From positions 1,860,001-1,924,000 of the forward strand of contig NZ_CP121660.1 in assembly GCF_029714365.1 (NCBI RefSeq): a DNA stretch of 64,000 bases, in the 5' to 3' direction. The notes below the pieces were generated by a model, which worked only from the letters and a program-made list of their open reading frames with translations, searched no databases and was not told the DNA's origin. The position numbers and the translations under genes are program-made. Shown in pieces: positions 1-7,959 of the stretch. Source of the DNA: Sinorhizobium terangae. GTDB lineage: Bacteria > Pseudomonadota > Alphaproteobacteria > Rhizobiales > Rhizobiaceae. The stretch's first letter is position 1; every line of letters begins with the position of its first letter.

Positions 1-350
1 ATCAGGAAGGACCAGAGGGCGAGCCCGGCCATTCCCGTCCGCATGCCGACCCGGACCCGGTGGCGGTGCCCGTAGAAAGCATAGTAGCCGGCGAGGCCAA
101 GAATGAGCGCGGCTGCGAAAAGCTTGAGGCTCCGCAGGTCGACGACCGTGCCGAAGGCTACAAAAACCGCCAGCACCACCGCGATGGCGGCGGCATGCCC
201 GGCGGCGATCGGCAGAAGCGACAGCCAGACGATCCGAGAGCTTTGTCGATGAAGCCCCAGCGCCACGGCAAAGAGCCAACCCATTGCCGGGTTGATGCCA
301 TGGAAGGCACCGAGGCCGGCGAGAGAAAGCCACGGCCAGAGGTCCGTCAT
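1..350 (-). CDS. Polytopic membrane protein of unknown function (3' end outside window)
   Basis: The visible 116 codons begin at ATG 350 and run off the left edge. They encode a very hydrophobic protein starting MTDLWPWLSLAGLGAFHGIN, with about three membrane segments visible. The early GAFHGINPAMGW stretch loosely recalls the His-containing first helix of NicO/HupE-type metal transporters, but the HX4DH nickel motif is not visible, so I do not assign transport. The gene starts 33 bases after the stop of the selenium-binding protein on the same strand, so the two probably form an operon and may act together. The C-terminus cannot be judged. Confidence 0.7.
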   Translation of the reverse strand, partial: MTDLWPWLSLAGLGAFHGINPAMGWLFAVALGLHRQSSRIVWLSLLPIAAGHAAAIAVVLAVFVAFGTVVDLRSLKLFAAALILGLAGYYAFYGHRHRVRVGMRTGMAGLALWSFL

Positions 351-383
351 TTGCCCCGGTGCGGCCGCACAGCCCCGCACTCC

Positions 384-1778
384 TCAGGGATAGCAATAGG
401 AGTCGGAGGAGCAGTCGCCGCCTTCCAGCCGAACCTGATGGGGACGATGGCCCTTTGGCCAATTGACGAAGAAGTTCTCGTCGAAGGAAATTCCGCCGTT
501 GTCACCGACATCCAGTTTCACCATCCACCCGTCGATACCGTCCGGATAGAATTGCGGGTCGATCGCGCCGTAGAGCGAGTTGGTGAAATAGACGCGCTTG
601 CCGTCGCGGCTGATTTCCACCATCTGCGGCCCGCCATTGAGCGCGCCGTTCGACGCTTTCGGATGTGTCGCGCGGGAAACGATCCCGCCGATCCTGACCC
701 GGCCGGTCTCCTTCGGCGCGAGCGGATCGGAAACGTCGTATTGGATCATATCGCCGGTGCCCCAGCAGGAAACGTAGAGGAACCGGTCGTCCATCGAGAG
801 GTCGATGTCGGTCACGAGCGGTGCGACCGCCTTGAAGCCCTTGAGCACCGGCGGCAGGAGGTCCGGGTCGGCGGGCTCGGCTGGAATCTCGATGACTTTC
901 TTCACGGCCCATTGATTGCCGTCGCGATACCAGGTCCAGATCGAGGCGGAGAGGTCTTTGAGACTGATGACGCAGCCGACGAAGCCATAGGCCTTGGTCG
1001 GGTCATGGGCGGGACGCAATTCGAAGACGAGTTGGTGCTCTTCGCCGAGATCGATCTCCTGCACGTGCTTGCGCTTGTTGAGATCCCAGAAATGCAGCCT
1101 GCGGCCGTATTTCGAGCCGAGCAGCACCTCCGGGACAAGGCCGTTTTCAAATGTCTCCGGCGTACCCCACTCGCTGGTGATCATCGTGTCGTGACCGAGA
1201 TGCCACCAGAAATCATAGGCGAGCTTCTGCGGTCCGCGATCCATCTCCCATTGCCCGAGGACGTCGAAGCTGTCGTGGTCGATGAGGAAGATGCCACCAG
1301 GGGCGTTGCCGTCTCGGTCGGCGAGCGCGTTCACATAAATGCCCTCCGGTCCGCAATGGATCGTGTGCAGTCGGGAGTAGTTTGCCTTCTCGGCAATTTC
1401 CGCCGGATCGATCACGCGGATGATACGCGGATTTTTAGGATCCGGCTTGGTGTCGATGATATGAAGCCGCGACGACCTCAGCCCGGGCACGACCAGATAG
1501 CGGCGCTCGACATGCGGGTGCGGCGCATTGGGGCAAAGGCAGGATGAGCAGGCATTCCAACCGAAATGATGCAACTCGTCGCCGACGTTCGGCATATCGA
1601 CCTGCCCGACGATCTGAGAATAGCTCGCGGAGGTCGGATCGACATCGACCACCGCGATCGCATCCGGTCGCTGTCGATCCGGATCGAAGGCCGCCACATA
1701 GGCGATGGTTTCCTTTGGGGCCTTTGCCGCCATGCGCGGTGATGGATAGAAGGAAGGATCGGGTCGCCACGTCGCCAT
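384..1778 (-). CDS. Selenium-binding protein SBP56 family / methanethiol oxidase-like
   Basis: This 464-residue protein has the usual SBP56 length. The family includes bacterial methanethiol oxidase, which converts methanethiol to formaldehyde, H2S and H2O2 with copper. Family hallmarks visible are the Cys motif CSSCLCPN after HFGWNA, the His-rich APHPHVERRYLVVPG stretch, HTIHCGPEGI, and the C-terminal Cys cluster DCSSDSYCYP. The start is at MATWRPDPSFYPSP because GGGAGAAACGA precedes that ATG; the longer upstream reading has no ribosome site. I see no signal peptide, whereas characterised methanethiol oxidase is periplasmic, so the enzymatic role is an inference from family. SCO1/MauG maturation genes are not adjacent. 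Confidence 0.9.
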   Translation of the reverse strand: MATWRPDPSFYPSPRMAAKAPKETIAYVAAFDPDRQRPDAIAVVDVDPTSASYSQIVGQVDMPNVGDELHHFGWNACSSCLCPNAPHPHVERRYLVVPGLRSSRLHIIDTKPDPKNPRIIRVIDPAEIAEKANYSRLHTIHCGPEGIYVNALADRDGNAPGGIFLIDHDSFDVLGQWEMDRGPQKLAYDFWWHLGHDTMITSEWGTPETFENGLVPEVLLGSKYGRRLHFWDLNKRKHVQEIDLGEEHQLVFELRPAHDPTKAYGFVGCVISLKDLSASIWTWYRDGNQWAVKKVIEIPAEPADPDLLPPVLKGFKAVAPLVTDIDLSMDDRFLYVSCWGTGDMIQYDVSDPLAPKETGRVRIGGIVSRATHPKASNGALNGGPQMVEISRDGKRVYFTNSLYGAIDPQFYPDGIDGWMVKLDVGDNGGISFDENFFVNWPKGHRPHQVRLEGGDCSSDSYCYP

Positions 1779-1828
1779 TTCGTTTCTCCCCCAGAGAAGA
1801 CAATGCGTGGATCCTGATGGAAAGCTTA

Positions 1829-1877
1829 ATGCATGTCGCCCAAAAAGTGTGCAGCGGCTTTGGGAAACGACACGCAT
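1829..1877. repeat. Rhizobial intergenic palindrome, family A copy 1
   Basis: An imperfect inverted repeat: ATGCATGTCGCCCAAAA at the left, TTTGGGAAACGACACGCAT at the right, with GTGTGCAGCGGC in the loop. A second copy in the opposite orientation lies at 61099-61144 (GCTGCACAC in its centre). It sits in the promoter region of the selenium-binding protein gene. Confidence 0.75.
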
Positions 1878-1963
1878 CAAAGCAGCTTAGTAGATGCGGC
1901 AAAAACGCGTCGGAAATGCGGCATCATCGCCTTATTCGGGCGACGAAGCAGGCGAGGCAACAG

Positions 1964-2266
1964 ATGGAAGCATTCGAGTTCGATGCGGAGCTTTGGCTCT
2001 ATCCGGGAAGGGGCGGTTGGCACTTTGTCACGCTGCCAAGGGGCGTCGCCTTGCAGATCAAGTTTCTGGCCGAACCAGGAAAGCGCGGTTGCGGCAGCGA
2101 AGCGGTGATCGCACGTACGGGCAAAACCGAATGGACAACGTCGATCTTTCCCGACAAGGCCTCCGGCTCATTTCTACTGCCCGTGAAGGCGGACGTTCGG
2201 CGGAAGGAGAAGCTGACCGCCGGCCAGACGATCCGGATTGTGTTGATGCAGGATCGTTCCCGATGA
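1964..2266 (+). CDS. DUF1905 domain protein
   Basis: This 100-residue protein begins MEAFEFDAELWLYPGRGGWH and continues with WHFVTLP, typical of DUF1905, a small beta-barrel family of unknown function. GGCGAGGC precedes ATG 1964 at a normal distance, so I prefer this start to the longer in-frame reading. It has no signal peptide and is probably cytoplasmic. It is a single-gene unit divergent from the selenium-binding protein and followed by a repeat element. Confidence 0.85.
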   Translation: MEAFEFDAELWLYPGRGGWHFVTLPRGVALQIKFLAEPGKRGCGSEAVIARTGKTEWTTSIFPDKASGSFLLPVKADVRRKEKLTAGQTIRIVLMQDRSR

Positions 2267-2292
2267 TCTGGTCGCATCGACTCTCGACGTTG

Positions 2293-2413
2293 CCCCTCAC
2301 CCTAACCCTCTTTCGCACGGGGGGAGAGGGGACTTTGGGGGCAGAACGTCGCAGCGAGTCTCCTTCGCCCCGCTTGCGGGGAGAAGGTGGCCGGCAGGCC
2401 GGATGAGGGGCGC
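2293..2413. repeat. RIME-like intergenic mosaic element
   Basis: The element is bounded by CCCCTCACCCTAACCC at the left and its counterpart GGATGAGGGGCGC at the right, with internal GAGAGGGGAC and CCCCGCTTGCGGGGAGAAGG palindromes and GGCCGGCAGGCCGG. This layout matches the well-known RIME elements of Rhizobium and Sinorhizobium. It lies between convergent DUF1905 and phnF and may act as a transcription end or mRNA-stability element. Confidence 0.85.
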
Positions 2414-2459
2414 ATACGGGCAGCACCGCCGGCTCAACCCGGAAATCATCCCCTCCGGC

Positions 2460-3197
2460 CTACGTCTCAATCCTCAGCTTCATCCGGTCGGCGGCAAAGC
2501 GTGTGCGTGAATATTCGACCGGCTTGCCATCGAGATCGGCGTTCACCGATAGTGCTTCCATCACGATCGCGCCGGGCGACAGCTTCAACAACGAAAGCTC
2601 GCCTGCATCGGCATGCCGCGCGACGAGTTCCGTCGAAACGCGAACATAGTCGTCGAGTCCATGCGCGGCAAAAGCCTTGGTAACGGAGCCGAGACGGGAA
2701 TATTCCTCGGCCATCCTCGGAAAGCGCTCGGCGGGGTAGTAGCTGACCGAGGTTGAGAGTGGCCGGCCGTCGCCGCTGCTCACCGTCCTGAGTTCTATGA
2801 GGAGGGAGCCGGGGGAAACAGCCAGGGCCGCCGCGATCTCGCCGCTTGCCGGCACTTCCGCATGGCCAAGCAGCCGGGTGGCGATCTCCTTCACCTGCCG
2901 GCCGAGCCCCTGCGAGAAACGGGTGCGCCGCGAGATCGGATAGCTGACGCGATCCTTGCGCTCGATCATGGTGCCTCGCCCCTGCACGGCGCGGACAAGC
3001 CCCTCCTCCGCAAGCGCGGCTAGCGCGCTGCGTACCGTATGTCGGTTGACGCCGAATTCCTGCGCCAGCGCCGTTTCCGGCGGCACCATGCCTGTCGTGT
3101 CATAATCGCCGTTGCTGATCGAAAGCCGGATGCGGTCGGCGATCTGCCGCCAGAGCGCCACGCCGGTCTGCCGTTCGACGATTTTCTTCAACGCCAT
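2460..3197 (-). CDS. phnF: Phosphonate operon GntR-family regulator
   Basis: This 245-residue protein has an N-terminal GntR winged helix-turn-helix (about residues 10-80; VPPETALAQEFGVNRHTVRS then ALAALAEEGLVRAVQGRGT) and a C-terminal UTRA ligand domain, the HutC subfamily layout of PhnF. The start is MALKKIVERQ at 3197, behind GACGAAGAGAA; the ORF is open further upstream but those starts would run into the phn promoter. It is divergent from phnG, 138 bases away, and probably binds the palindrome at 3304-3321. Its ligand is unknown; repression of the phn operon is inferred from family. Confidence 0.9.
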   Translation of the reverse strand: MALKKIVERQTGVALWRQIADRIRLSISNGDYDTTGMVPPETALAQEFGVNRHTVRSALAALAEEGLVRAVQGRGTMIERKDRVSYPISRRTRFSQGLGRQVKEIATRLLGHAEVPASGEIAAALAVSPGSLLIELRTVSSGDGRPLSTSVSYYPAERFPRMAEEYSRLGSVTKAFAAHGLDDYVRVSTELVARHADAGELSLLKLSPGAIVMEALSVNADLDGKPVEYSRTRFAADRMKLRIET

Positions 3198-3250
3198 TTC
3201 TCTTCGTCCCCGTCTCTCTACCAGTTTCTCCGGCCCAACTTTTCCGTCCA

Positions 3251-3268
3251 ATGTCACAAGCCTGTCAT
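3251..3268 (+). promoter_or_regulatory. Putative Pho box (PhoB site) for the phn operon
   Basis: ATGTCAC, four bases, then CTGTCAT: two direct heptamers 11 bases apart, nearly identical to the PhoB consensus CTGTCAC/T. A candidate -10 box TATAAG lies at 3289-3294, about 20 bases downstream. Phosphate-starvation control through PhoB is established for rhizobial phn genes; use of this exact site is inferred. Confidence 0.75.
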
Positions 3269-3303
3269 TTGCGGAGGTTAAGGAAAGGTATAAGATGTAT
3301 GGT

Positions 3304-3321
3304 TGTCTAGATCAATAGACA
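3304..3321. promoter_or_regulatory. Palindrome TGTCTA-N6-TAGACA, probable PhnF operator
   Basis: A perfect 6-base inverted repeat ending 14 bases before the phnG start and downstream of the candidate -10 box. It contains the GTnTAGA core seen in operators of HutC-type GntR regulators. Its position would allow PhnF to block transcription. Confidence 0.6.
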
Positions 3322-3335
3322 TTTTGGAGTGAACG

Positions 3336-3806
3336 ATGGACGCAATCCAAGAACAGGCGCTGCCGGAGGCCGCCGCACGACGCCGAGAAGGCATGCGGCT
3401 TCTCGCCCGCGCCACGCTCGCAGAATTTTCCGCGGCCTGGGAGGCAATCGCCGACAGGCCGGACGTCGCGCCGGTCCGCGGCCCGGAAACGGGTCTCGTC
3501 ATGGTGCGGGGCCGGATCGGCGGCGGAGGCGACGCCTTCAATCTCGGCGAGGCAACCGTGTCACGCGCTACTGTCAGGCTCGCCAGCGGCGAGATCGGCC
3601 ATGGCCAGATGCTCGGCACCGACAAGGACCGCGCCCGCTTTGCCGCGATCTTCGATGCGCTCTTCCAGACCGAAAGGCACCGTCCCGCGGTCGAAGCCCT
3701 GCACCGGCTGATCGCCACCCGCATCGATGCCGAAGATCGTCGCAAGGCGGAAGAGACCGCCGCGACCCGCGTCGACTTCTTCACCATGGTCCGGGGGGAC
3801 GACTGA
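3336..3806 (+). CDS. phnG: C-P lyase core subunit PhnG
   Basis: This 156-residue protein starts MDAIQEQALPEAAARRREGM and carries the PhnG features RGRIGGGGDAFNLGEATVSR and GHGQMLGTDK. PhnG is part of the PhnGHIJ core complex, which couples phosphonates to ATP-derived ribose before C-P bond cleavage. It is the first gene of a tightly packed operon; its stop overlaps the phnH start (ATGA). TTTTGGAGTG gives the ribosome site. Expression is probably driven from the Pho-box promoter upstream. Confidence 0.95.
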   Translation: MDAIQEQALPEAAARRREGMRLLARATLAEFSAAWEAIADRPDVAPVRGPETGLVMVRGRIGGGGDAFNLGEATVSRATVRLASGEIGHGQMLGTDKDRARFAAIFDALFQTERHRPAVEALHRLIATRIDAEDRRKAEETAATRVDFFTMVRGDD

Positions 3807-4414
3807 TGGCCGCACAATCGCAAATCTATGCCGGCGCCTTCGCCGACCCGGTGTTTCAGGCGCAGTCCGTATTTCGCACCCTGATGGATGGCTTTGCTCG
3901 TCCAGGCACGATCACCAGCCTCGCGGCAACTGCCTCGCCGCCTTTGCCCCTCGGCAAGGCAAGCGGCGCCGTCGCGCTGACGCTCTGTGACCACGATACG
4001 CCCGTGTGGCTTTCCTTGGCACTCACAAAGTCCGCCGTGCCGCAATGGATCGCCTTCCACACCGGTGCGCCGGTGACCGAAACGAAGGACGATGCCCGCT
4101 TCGCGTTCATCGAGAAGGGCGGCGCCGTGCCGAGTTTCGATCAGTTCGCGCTCGGCACGCAGGAATATCCCGACCGGTCGACGACGCTGGTGATCGAAGT
4201 GGAAGCGCTGACCGGAGGCTCGAAGCTCATCGCAAAAGGCCCGGGAATCAAGGACGAAACCATCGTCGCGCCGCAAGGCCTTCCTGATCCCTTCCTCGAT
4301 TTCTGGACTGACAACAGGGCGATCTTCCCGCGCGGTATCGATCTCATCCTGACGGCGGGCGATGCGGTGCTCTGCCTGCCGCGCACGACCAAACTCTCCG
4401 CCAGGGAGGCATAA
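3806..4414 (+). CDS. phnH: C-P lyase core subunit PhnH
   Basis: This 202-residue protein opens MAAQSQIYAGAFADPVFQAQ and contains the PhnH signatures FRTLMDGFARPG and, near the end, FPRGIDLILTAGD followed by CLPRTTK. PhnH is a PLP-transferase-like fold subunit of the PhnGHIJ complex with no known separate activity. The ATG at 3806 overlaps the phnG stop, so translation is probably coupled. Two bases separate its stop from phnI. Confidence 0.95.
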   Translation: MAAQSQIYAGAFADPVFQAQSVFRTLMDGFARPGTITSLAATASPPLPLGKASGAVALTLCDHDTPVWLSLALTKSAVPQWIAFHTGAPVTETKDDARFAFIEKGGAVPSFDQFALGTQEYPDRSTTLVIEVEALTGGSKLIAKGPGIKDETIVAPQGLPDPFLDFWTDNRAIFPRGIDLILTAGDAVLCLPRTTKLSAREA

Positions 4415-4416
4415 TC

Positions 4417-5523
4417 ATGTATGTAGCCGTCAAGGGCGGGGAAGCCGCCATTGCCAATGCCCATCGCCTGCTCGCCGATCGCCGCCGCGGCGACCGTTCG
4501 CTGCCCTCGATCACCATCGAGCAGGTCGTCGAACAGCTCGGACTCGCCGTCGACCGAGTGATGGCCGAGGCCTCGCTTTACGACCGCTCGCTTGCGGCCC
4601 TTGCCGTGCGCCAGGCGCGCGGCGACATGATCGAGGCGATCTTCATCCTGCGCGCCTACCGAACGACCCTGCCGCGCTTCGGCTATTCCGAGCCGGTCGA
4701 CACGGCGAACATGAAGGTCGAGCGCCGCGTCTCGGCAACCTACAAGGACCTGCCGGGCGGCCAGCTCCTTGGCCCCACCTTCGACTACACCCACCGCCTG
4801 CTCGATCCTTCGCTGATCGCGGACGAGGCGGTCGCAGAGCCGGCTGTGAAAGAGCCCGGCGAGCATGTCATGCGCGTTTCCGACATTCTCGATGGCGAAG
4901 GCCTCATCGAGGGCGACGGCCGGATGCCGGAAGGCCACGTGATGGGCGACCTCACGCGCGAGCCGATGGAATTCCCGATGGCGCGCGACCTTCGCCTGCA
5001 GGCGCTCGCCCGCGGCGACGAAGGCTTTCTGCTGGCCCTCGCCTATTCCACCCAGCGCGGCTACGGCCGCACCCACCCCTTCGTCGGCGAGGTGCGGATC
5101 GGCGAGGTCGAAGTCGAACTGGACCTGCCGGAACTTGGCTTCGCCGTCTCTCTCGGCGTCATCCGCGTGACCGAATGCCAGATGGTCAACCAGTTCAAGG
5201 GCTCGGCCAAGCAGCCGCCACAGTTCACACGCGGCTATGGCCTCGTCTTCGGCCAGGGCGAGCGCAAGGCGATGTCGATGTCGCTCGTCGACCGGGCGCT
5301 CCGCACCGACGAGTTCAGCGAGGACATCGTCGCCCCGGCGCAGGACCAGGAATTCGTCATCTCGCATGCGGACAACGTTCAGGCGACCGGCTTCGTCGAG
5401 CATCTGAAGCTGCCGCACTACGTCGATTTCCAGGCGGAGCTCGATCTGGTGCGGCGCATGCGCCGGGAATACGAGGCCGCCCGCACAGGCGGCGAGGACG
5501 GCATGAAGGAGGCCGCCGAATGA
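4417..5523 (+). CDS. phnI: C-P lyase core subunit PhnI (nucleosidase component)
   Basis: This 368-residue protein has normal PhnI length and starts MYVAVKGGEAAIANAHRLL. PhnI, helped by PhnG, H and L, replaces the adenine of ATP with the phosphonate to give ribose-1-phosphonate-5-triphosphate. Conserved stretches include ETANMKVERR-like DTANMKVERRVSATYKDLPG and LGVIRVTECQMVNQFK. GGGAGGCATAATC supplies the ribosome site. Its end overlaps phnJ by four bases (ATGA at 5520). Confidence 0.95.
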   Translation: MYVAVKGGEAAIANAHRLLADRRRGDRSLPSITIEQVVEQLGLAVDRVMAEASLYDRSLAALAVRQARGDMIEAIFILRAYRTTLPRFGYSEPVDTANMKVERRVSATYKDLPGGQLLGPTFDYTHRLLDPSLIADEAVAEPAVKEPGEHVMRVSDILDGEGLIEGDGRMPEGHVMGDLTREPMEFPMARDLRLQALARGDEGFLLALAYSTQRGYGRTHPFVGEVRIGEVEVELDLPELGFAVSLGVIRVTECQMVNQFKGSAKQPPQFTRGYGLVFGQGERKAMSMSLVDRALRTDEFSEDIVAPAQDQEFVISHADNVQATGFVEHLKLPHYVDFQAELDLVRRMRREYEAARTGGEDGMKEAAE

Positions 5524-6413
5524 ACGACCTTGCCACCTACAATTTCGCCTATCTCGATGAGCAGACGAAGCGGATGATCCGCCGGGCGATCCTGAAGGCG
5601 ATCGCCATTCCCGGCTACCAGGTGCCGTTTGCCTCGCGCGAAATGCCGATGCCCTATGGCTGGGGCACCGGCGGCGTACAGGTGACCGCCTCGATCCTCG
5701 GGCCCGACGACGTGCTCAAGGTCATCGACCAGGGCGCCGACGACACGACCAATGCTGTCTCGATCCGCGCCTTCTTCCAGAAGGTCGCCGATGTCGCCGT
5801 CACCACCAAGACGAAGGAGGCGACGATCATCCAGACCCGCCACCGCATTCCCGAGGAGATGCTGAAGGAAGGCCAGACGCTCGTCTATCAGGTGCCGATC
5901 CCGGAGCCGTTGCGCTTCCTCGAACCGCGCGAGACCGAGACACGCAAGATGCATGCGCTTGAGGAATATGGGCTCATGCATGTGAAGCTCTACGAGGATA
6001 TTGCCCGCAACGGCCATATCGCCACAACCTATGCCTATCCGGTCAAGGTCGAGGGGCGTTATGTGATGGATCCCTCGCCGACGCCGAAATTCGACAATCC
6101 GAAGATGCACAAATCGGAGGCGCTGCAACTCTTCGGCGCCGGCCGCGAGAAGCGCATCTACGCGGTGCCGCCTTATACCGAGGTCGTCAGCCTCGATTTC
6201 GAGGATCATCCCTTCGAGATCCAGAAATTCGACAAACCCTGCGCGCTCTGCGGCGCAGAGAACGTCTATCTCGACGAAGTGGTGCTCGACGACAAGGGCG
6301 GGCGCATGTTCGTCTGCTCGGATACCGACCATTGCGAAGACCGGCGCGCACATGGCCATGCCGGACACATGCTCGCCCGCCCAACGCAAGAAAGCCAGGA
6401 GGCCGCAGAATGA
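5520..6413 (+). CDS. phnJ: Alpha-D-ribose 1-methylphosphonate 5-phosphate C-P lyase
   Basis: PhnJ is the radical enzyme that breaks the C-P bond. The 297-residue protein aligns without gaps to the E. coli protein at its N-terminus (YNFAYLDEQTKRMIRRAILK), placing the glycyl-radical glycine at residue 32 in IPGYQVPF. The four cysteines fall at 241, 244, 266 and 272 (CALC and CSDTDHC), the same numbers as the E. coli Fe-S and thiyl-radical cysteines. ATG overlaps the phnI stop. Everything needed for catalysis appears intact. Confidence 0.97.
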   Translation: MNDLATYNFAYLDEQTKRMIRRAILKAIAIPGYQVPFASREMPMPYGWGTGGVQVTASILGPDDVLKVIDQGADDTTNAVSIRAFFQKVADVAVTTKTKEATIIQTRHRIPEEMLKEGQTLVYQVPIPEPLRFLEPRETETRKMHALEEYGLMHVKLYEDIARNGHIATTYAYPVKVEGRYVMDPSPTPKFDNPKMHKSEALQLFGAGREKRIYAVPPYTEVVSLDFEDHPFEIQKFDKPCALCGAENVYLDEVVLDDKGGRMFVCSDTDHCEDRRAHGHAGHMLARPTQESQEAAE

Positions 6414-7186
6414 GCGCCGTTCCGCTTCTCAAAGTCAACGACGTCTCGAAGTTCTACGGCAGCCGCATCGGATGCCGAAACGTCTCGTTCGAGCTCTATC
6501 CGGGTGAGGTGCTGGCGATCGTCGGCGAATCCGGTTCCGGCAAGACGACACTTTTGTCGTGCCTCTCGACCCGGTTGATGCCGACTTCCGGCATCGTCGA
6601 ATACCATATGCGCGACGGCCAGTACCGCGATCTCGCCCGCATGGGAGAGGCCGAGCGGCGCTTCCTGATGCGCACCGACTGGGGCTTCGTGCATCAGAAC
6701 CCGGCCGATGGCCTCAGGATGACGGTATCTGCCGGCGCCAATGTCGGCGAGCGGCTGATGGCCGTCGGCGACCGTCACTACGGCAACATCCGCGCGACCG
6801 CAAAAGACTGGCTCAACCGTGTCGAAATCGATGAGGATCGGATCGACGACCAGCCGCGCGCCTTTTCCGGCGGCATGCGCCAGCGCCTGCAGATCGCCCG
6901 CAATCTCGTCACCTCCCCCCGCCTCGTCTTCATGGACGAGCCGACCGGCGGCCTCGACGTGTCGGTGCAGGCCCGCCTGCTCGACCTTGTGCGCGGGCTC
7001 GTCCACGACCTCGGGCTTGCCGCGATCATCGTCACCCACGACCTTGCCGTGGCGCGGCTCCTCTCTCACCGGATGATGGTGATGAAGGACGGCGCCGTTA
7101 TCGAGCAGGGCCTGACGGACCGCGTGCTCGACGATCCCCGCGAGCCCTACACCCAGCTTCTCGTTTCCTCGATTCTGCAGGTCTGA
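6410..7186 (+). CDS. phnK: C-P lyase ATP-binding subunit PhnK
   Basis: This 258-residue ABC-type ATPase has Walker A GESGSGKTT, signature FSGGMRQRLQIARNL, Walker B RLVFMDEPTGGLD and the switch VTHDLAVARLL. Despite the ABC fold, PhnK docks on the PhnGHIJ core instead of forming an importer. The AlaGlu-rich phnJ tail overlaps its ATG by four bases. A 65-base spacer carrying a palindrome separates it from phnL, the only real gap inside this operon. Confidence 0.95.
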   Translation: MSAVPLLKVNDVSKFYGSRIGCRNVSFELYPGEVLAIVGESGSGKTTLLSCLSTRLMPTSGIVEYHMRDGQYRDLARMGEAERRFLMRTDWGFVHQNPADGLRMTVSAGANVGERLMAVGDRHYGNIRATAKDWLNRVEIDEDRIDDQPRAFSGGMRQRLQIARNLVTSPRLVFMDEPTGGLDVSVQARLLDLVRGLVHDLGLAAIIVTHDLAVARLLSHRMMVMKDGAVIEQGLTDRVLDDPREPYTQLLVSSILQV

Positions 7187-7187
7187 C

Positions 7188-7232
7188 GCATGATCCCGAA
7201 AATTGGAATCCGGCTTTCGGAAAAGATCATGC
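7188..7232. repeat. Palindromic spacer element between phnK and phnL
   Basis: GCATGATC at 7188-7195 pairs with GATCATGC at 7225-7232, and inside it CCGAAA pairs with TTTCGG, giving a long stem around ATTGGAATCCGGC. It resembles the short intergenic palindromes scattered through Sinorhizobium genomes. In the middle of an operon it may influence relative phnK and phnL mRNA levels. Confidence 0.65.
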
Positions 7233-7251
7233 GCAAAGGAAAGTAAAAGTC

Positions 7252-7959
7252 ATGGCTACTCCCCTTGTTGTTTCAGAAGTCGCCAAAAGCTTCACCATGC
7301 ACTTGCGCGACGGCGTCCGCCTGCCGGTGGTCGCCAATGTCTCCTTCTCGGTGAAGGCCGGCGAATGCGTCGTGCTCGGTGGCCCCTCGGGCGTTGGCAA
7401 GAGCTCGATCCTCAAGATGCTCTACGGCAATTACGGTGTCGACGAAGGCCAGATCCTGATGGAGCATGACGGCCGATTGGTGAACCTTGCGACGGCGGAG
7501 CCGCGCATGGTGCTCGAGGTGCGGCGCACGACGCTCGGCTATGTCAGCCAATTCCTGCGCGTCGTGCCGCGCGTCTCCGCCCTCGACATCGTCGCCGAGC
7601 CGCTGCAAGCGCGGGGCGTTACCGCCACGGAGGCGCGGGAACGGGCAGCGGAACTGCTTGCGAGGCTCAACCTGCCGAAGGAGCTCTGGGCCTTGCCGCC
7701 GGCCACCTTCTCCGGCGGCGAGCAGCAGCGCGTCAACATTGCCCGCGGCTTCATCACCGACCACAGGATCCTGCTGCTCGACGAACCGACCGCTTCGCTC
7801 GACGCGAAGAACCGCACCGTCGTCGTCGAAATGATCGCCAAGAAGAAGGCGGAAGGTACCGCTCTGATCGGCATCTTCCACGACGAGGAAGTGCGTGACG
7901 CGGTCGCCGACCGCATCATCGACGTCTCCGAATTCTCGCCAAGGAAGCAGGCGGCATGA
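7252..7959 (+). CDS. phnL: C-P lyase accessory ATP-binding protein PhnL
   Basis: This 235-residue ABC-type ATPase has Walker A GGPSGVGKSS, signature FSGGEQQRVNIARGF, Walker B ILLLDEPTASLD and a FHDEEVRD switch. PhnL is needed in vivo for ribose-phosphonate formation and associates with the core complex in an ABC-like manner. AAGGAAAGTAAAAGTC precedes the ATG. Its stop overlaps the next gene start (ATGA). Confidence 0.95.
   Translation: MATPLVVSEVAKSFTMHLRDGVRLPVVANVSFSVKAGECVVLGGPSGVGKSSILKMLYGNYGVDEGQILMEHDGRLVNLATAEPRMVLEVRRTTLGYVSQFLRVVPRVSALDIVAEPLQARGVTATEARERAAELLARLNLPKELWALPPATFSGGEQQRVNIARGFITDHRILLLDEPTASLDAKNRTVVVEMIAKKKAEGTALIGIFHDEEVRDAVADRIIDVSEFSPRKQAA

Noticed and set aside
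60..1547. Open frame of 495 codons on the plus strand
   Set aside because: It is antisense to the selenium-binding protein, which has clear family motifs, and its translation matches no family.
4141..6389. Long minus-strand frames across phnH, phnI and phnJ
   Set aside because: They are shadows of clearly identified phn genes with intact catalytic residues.
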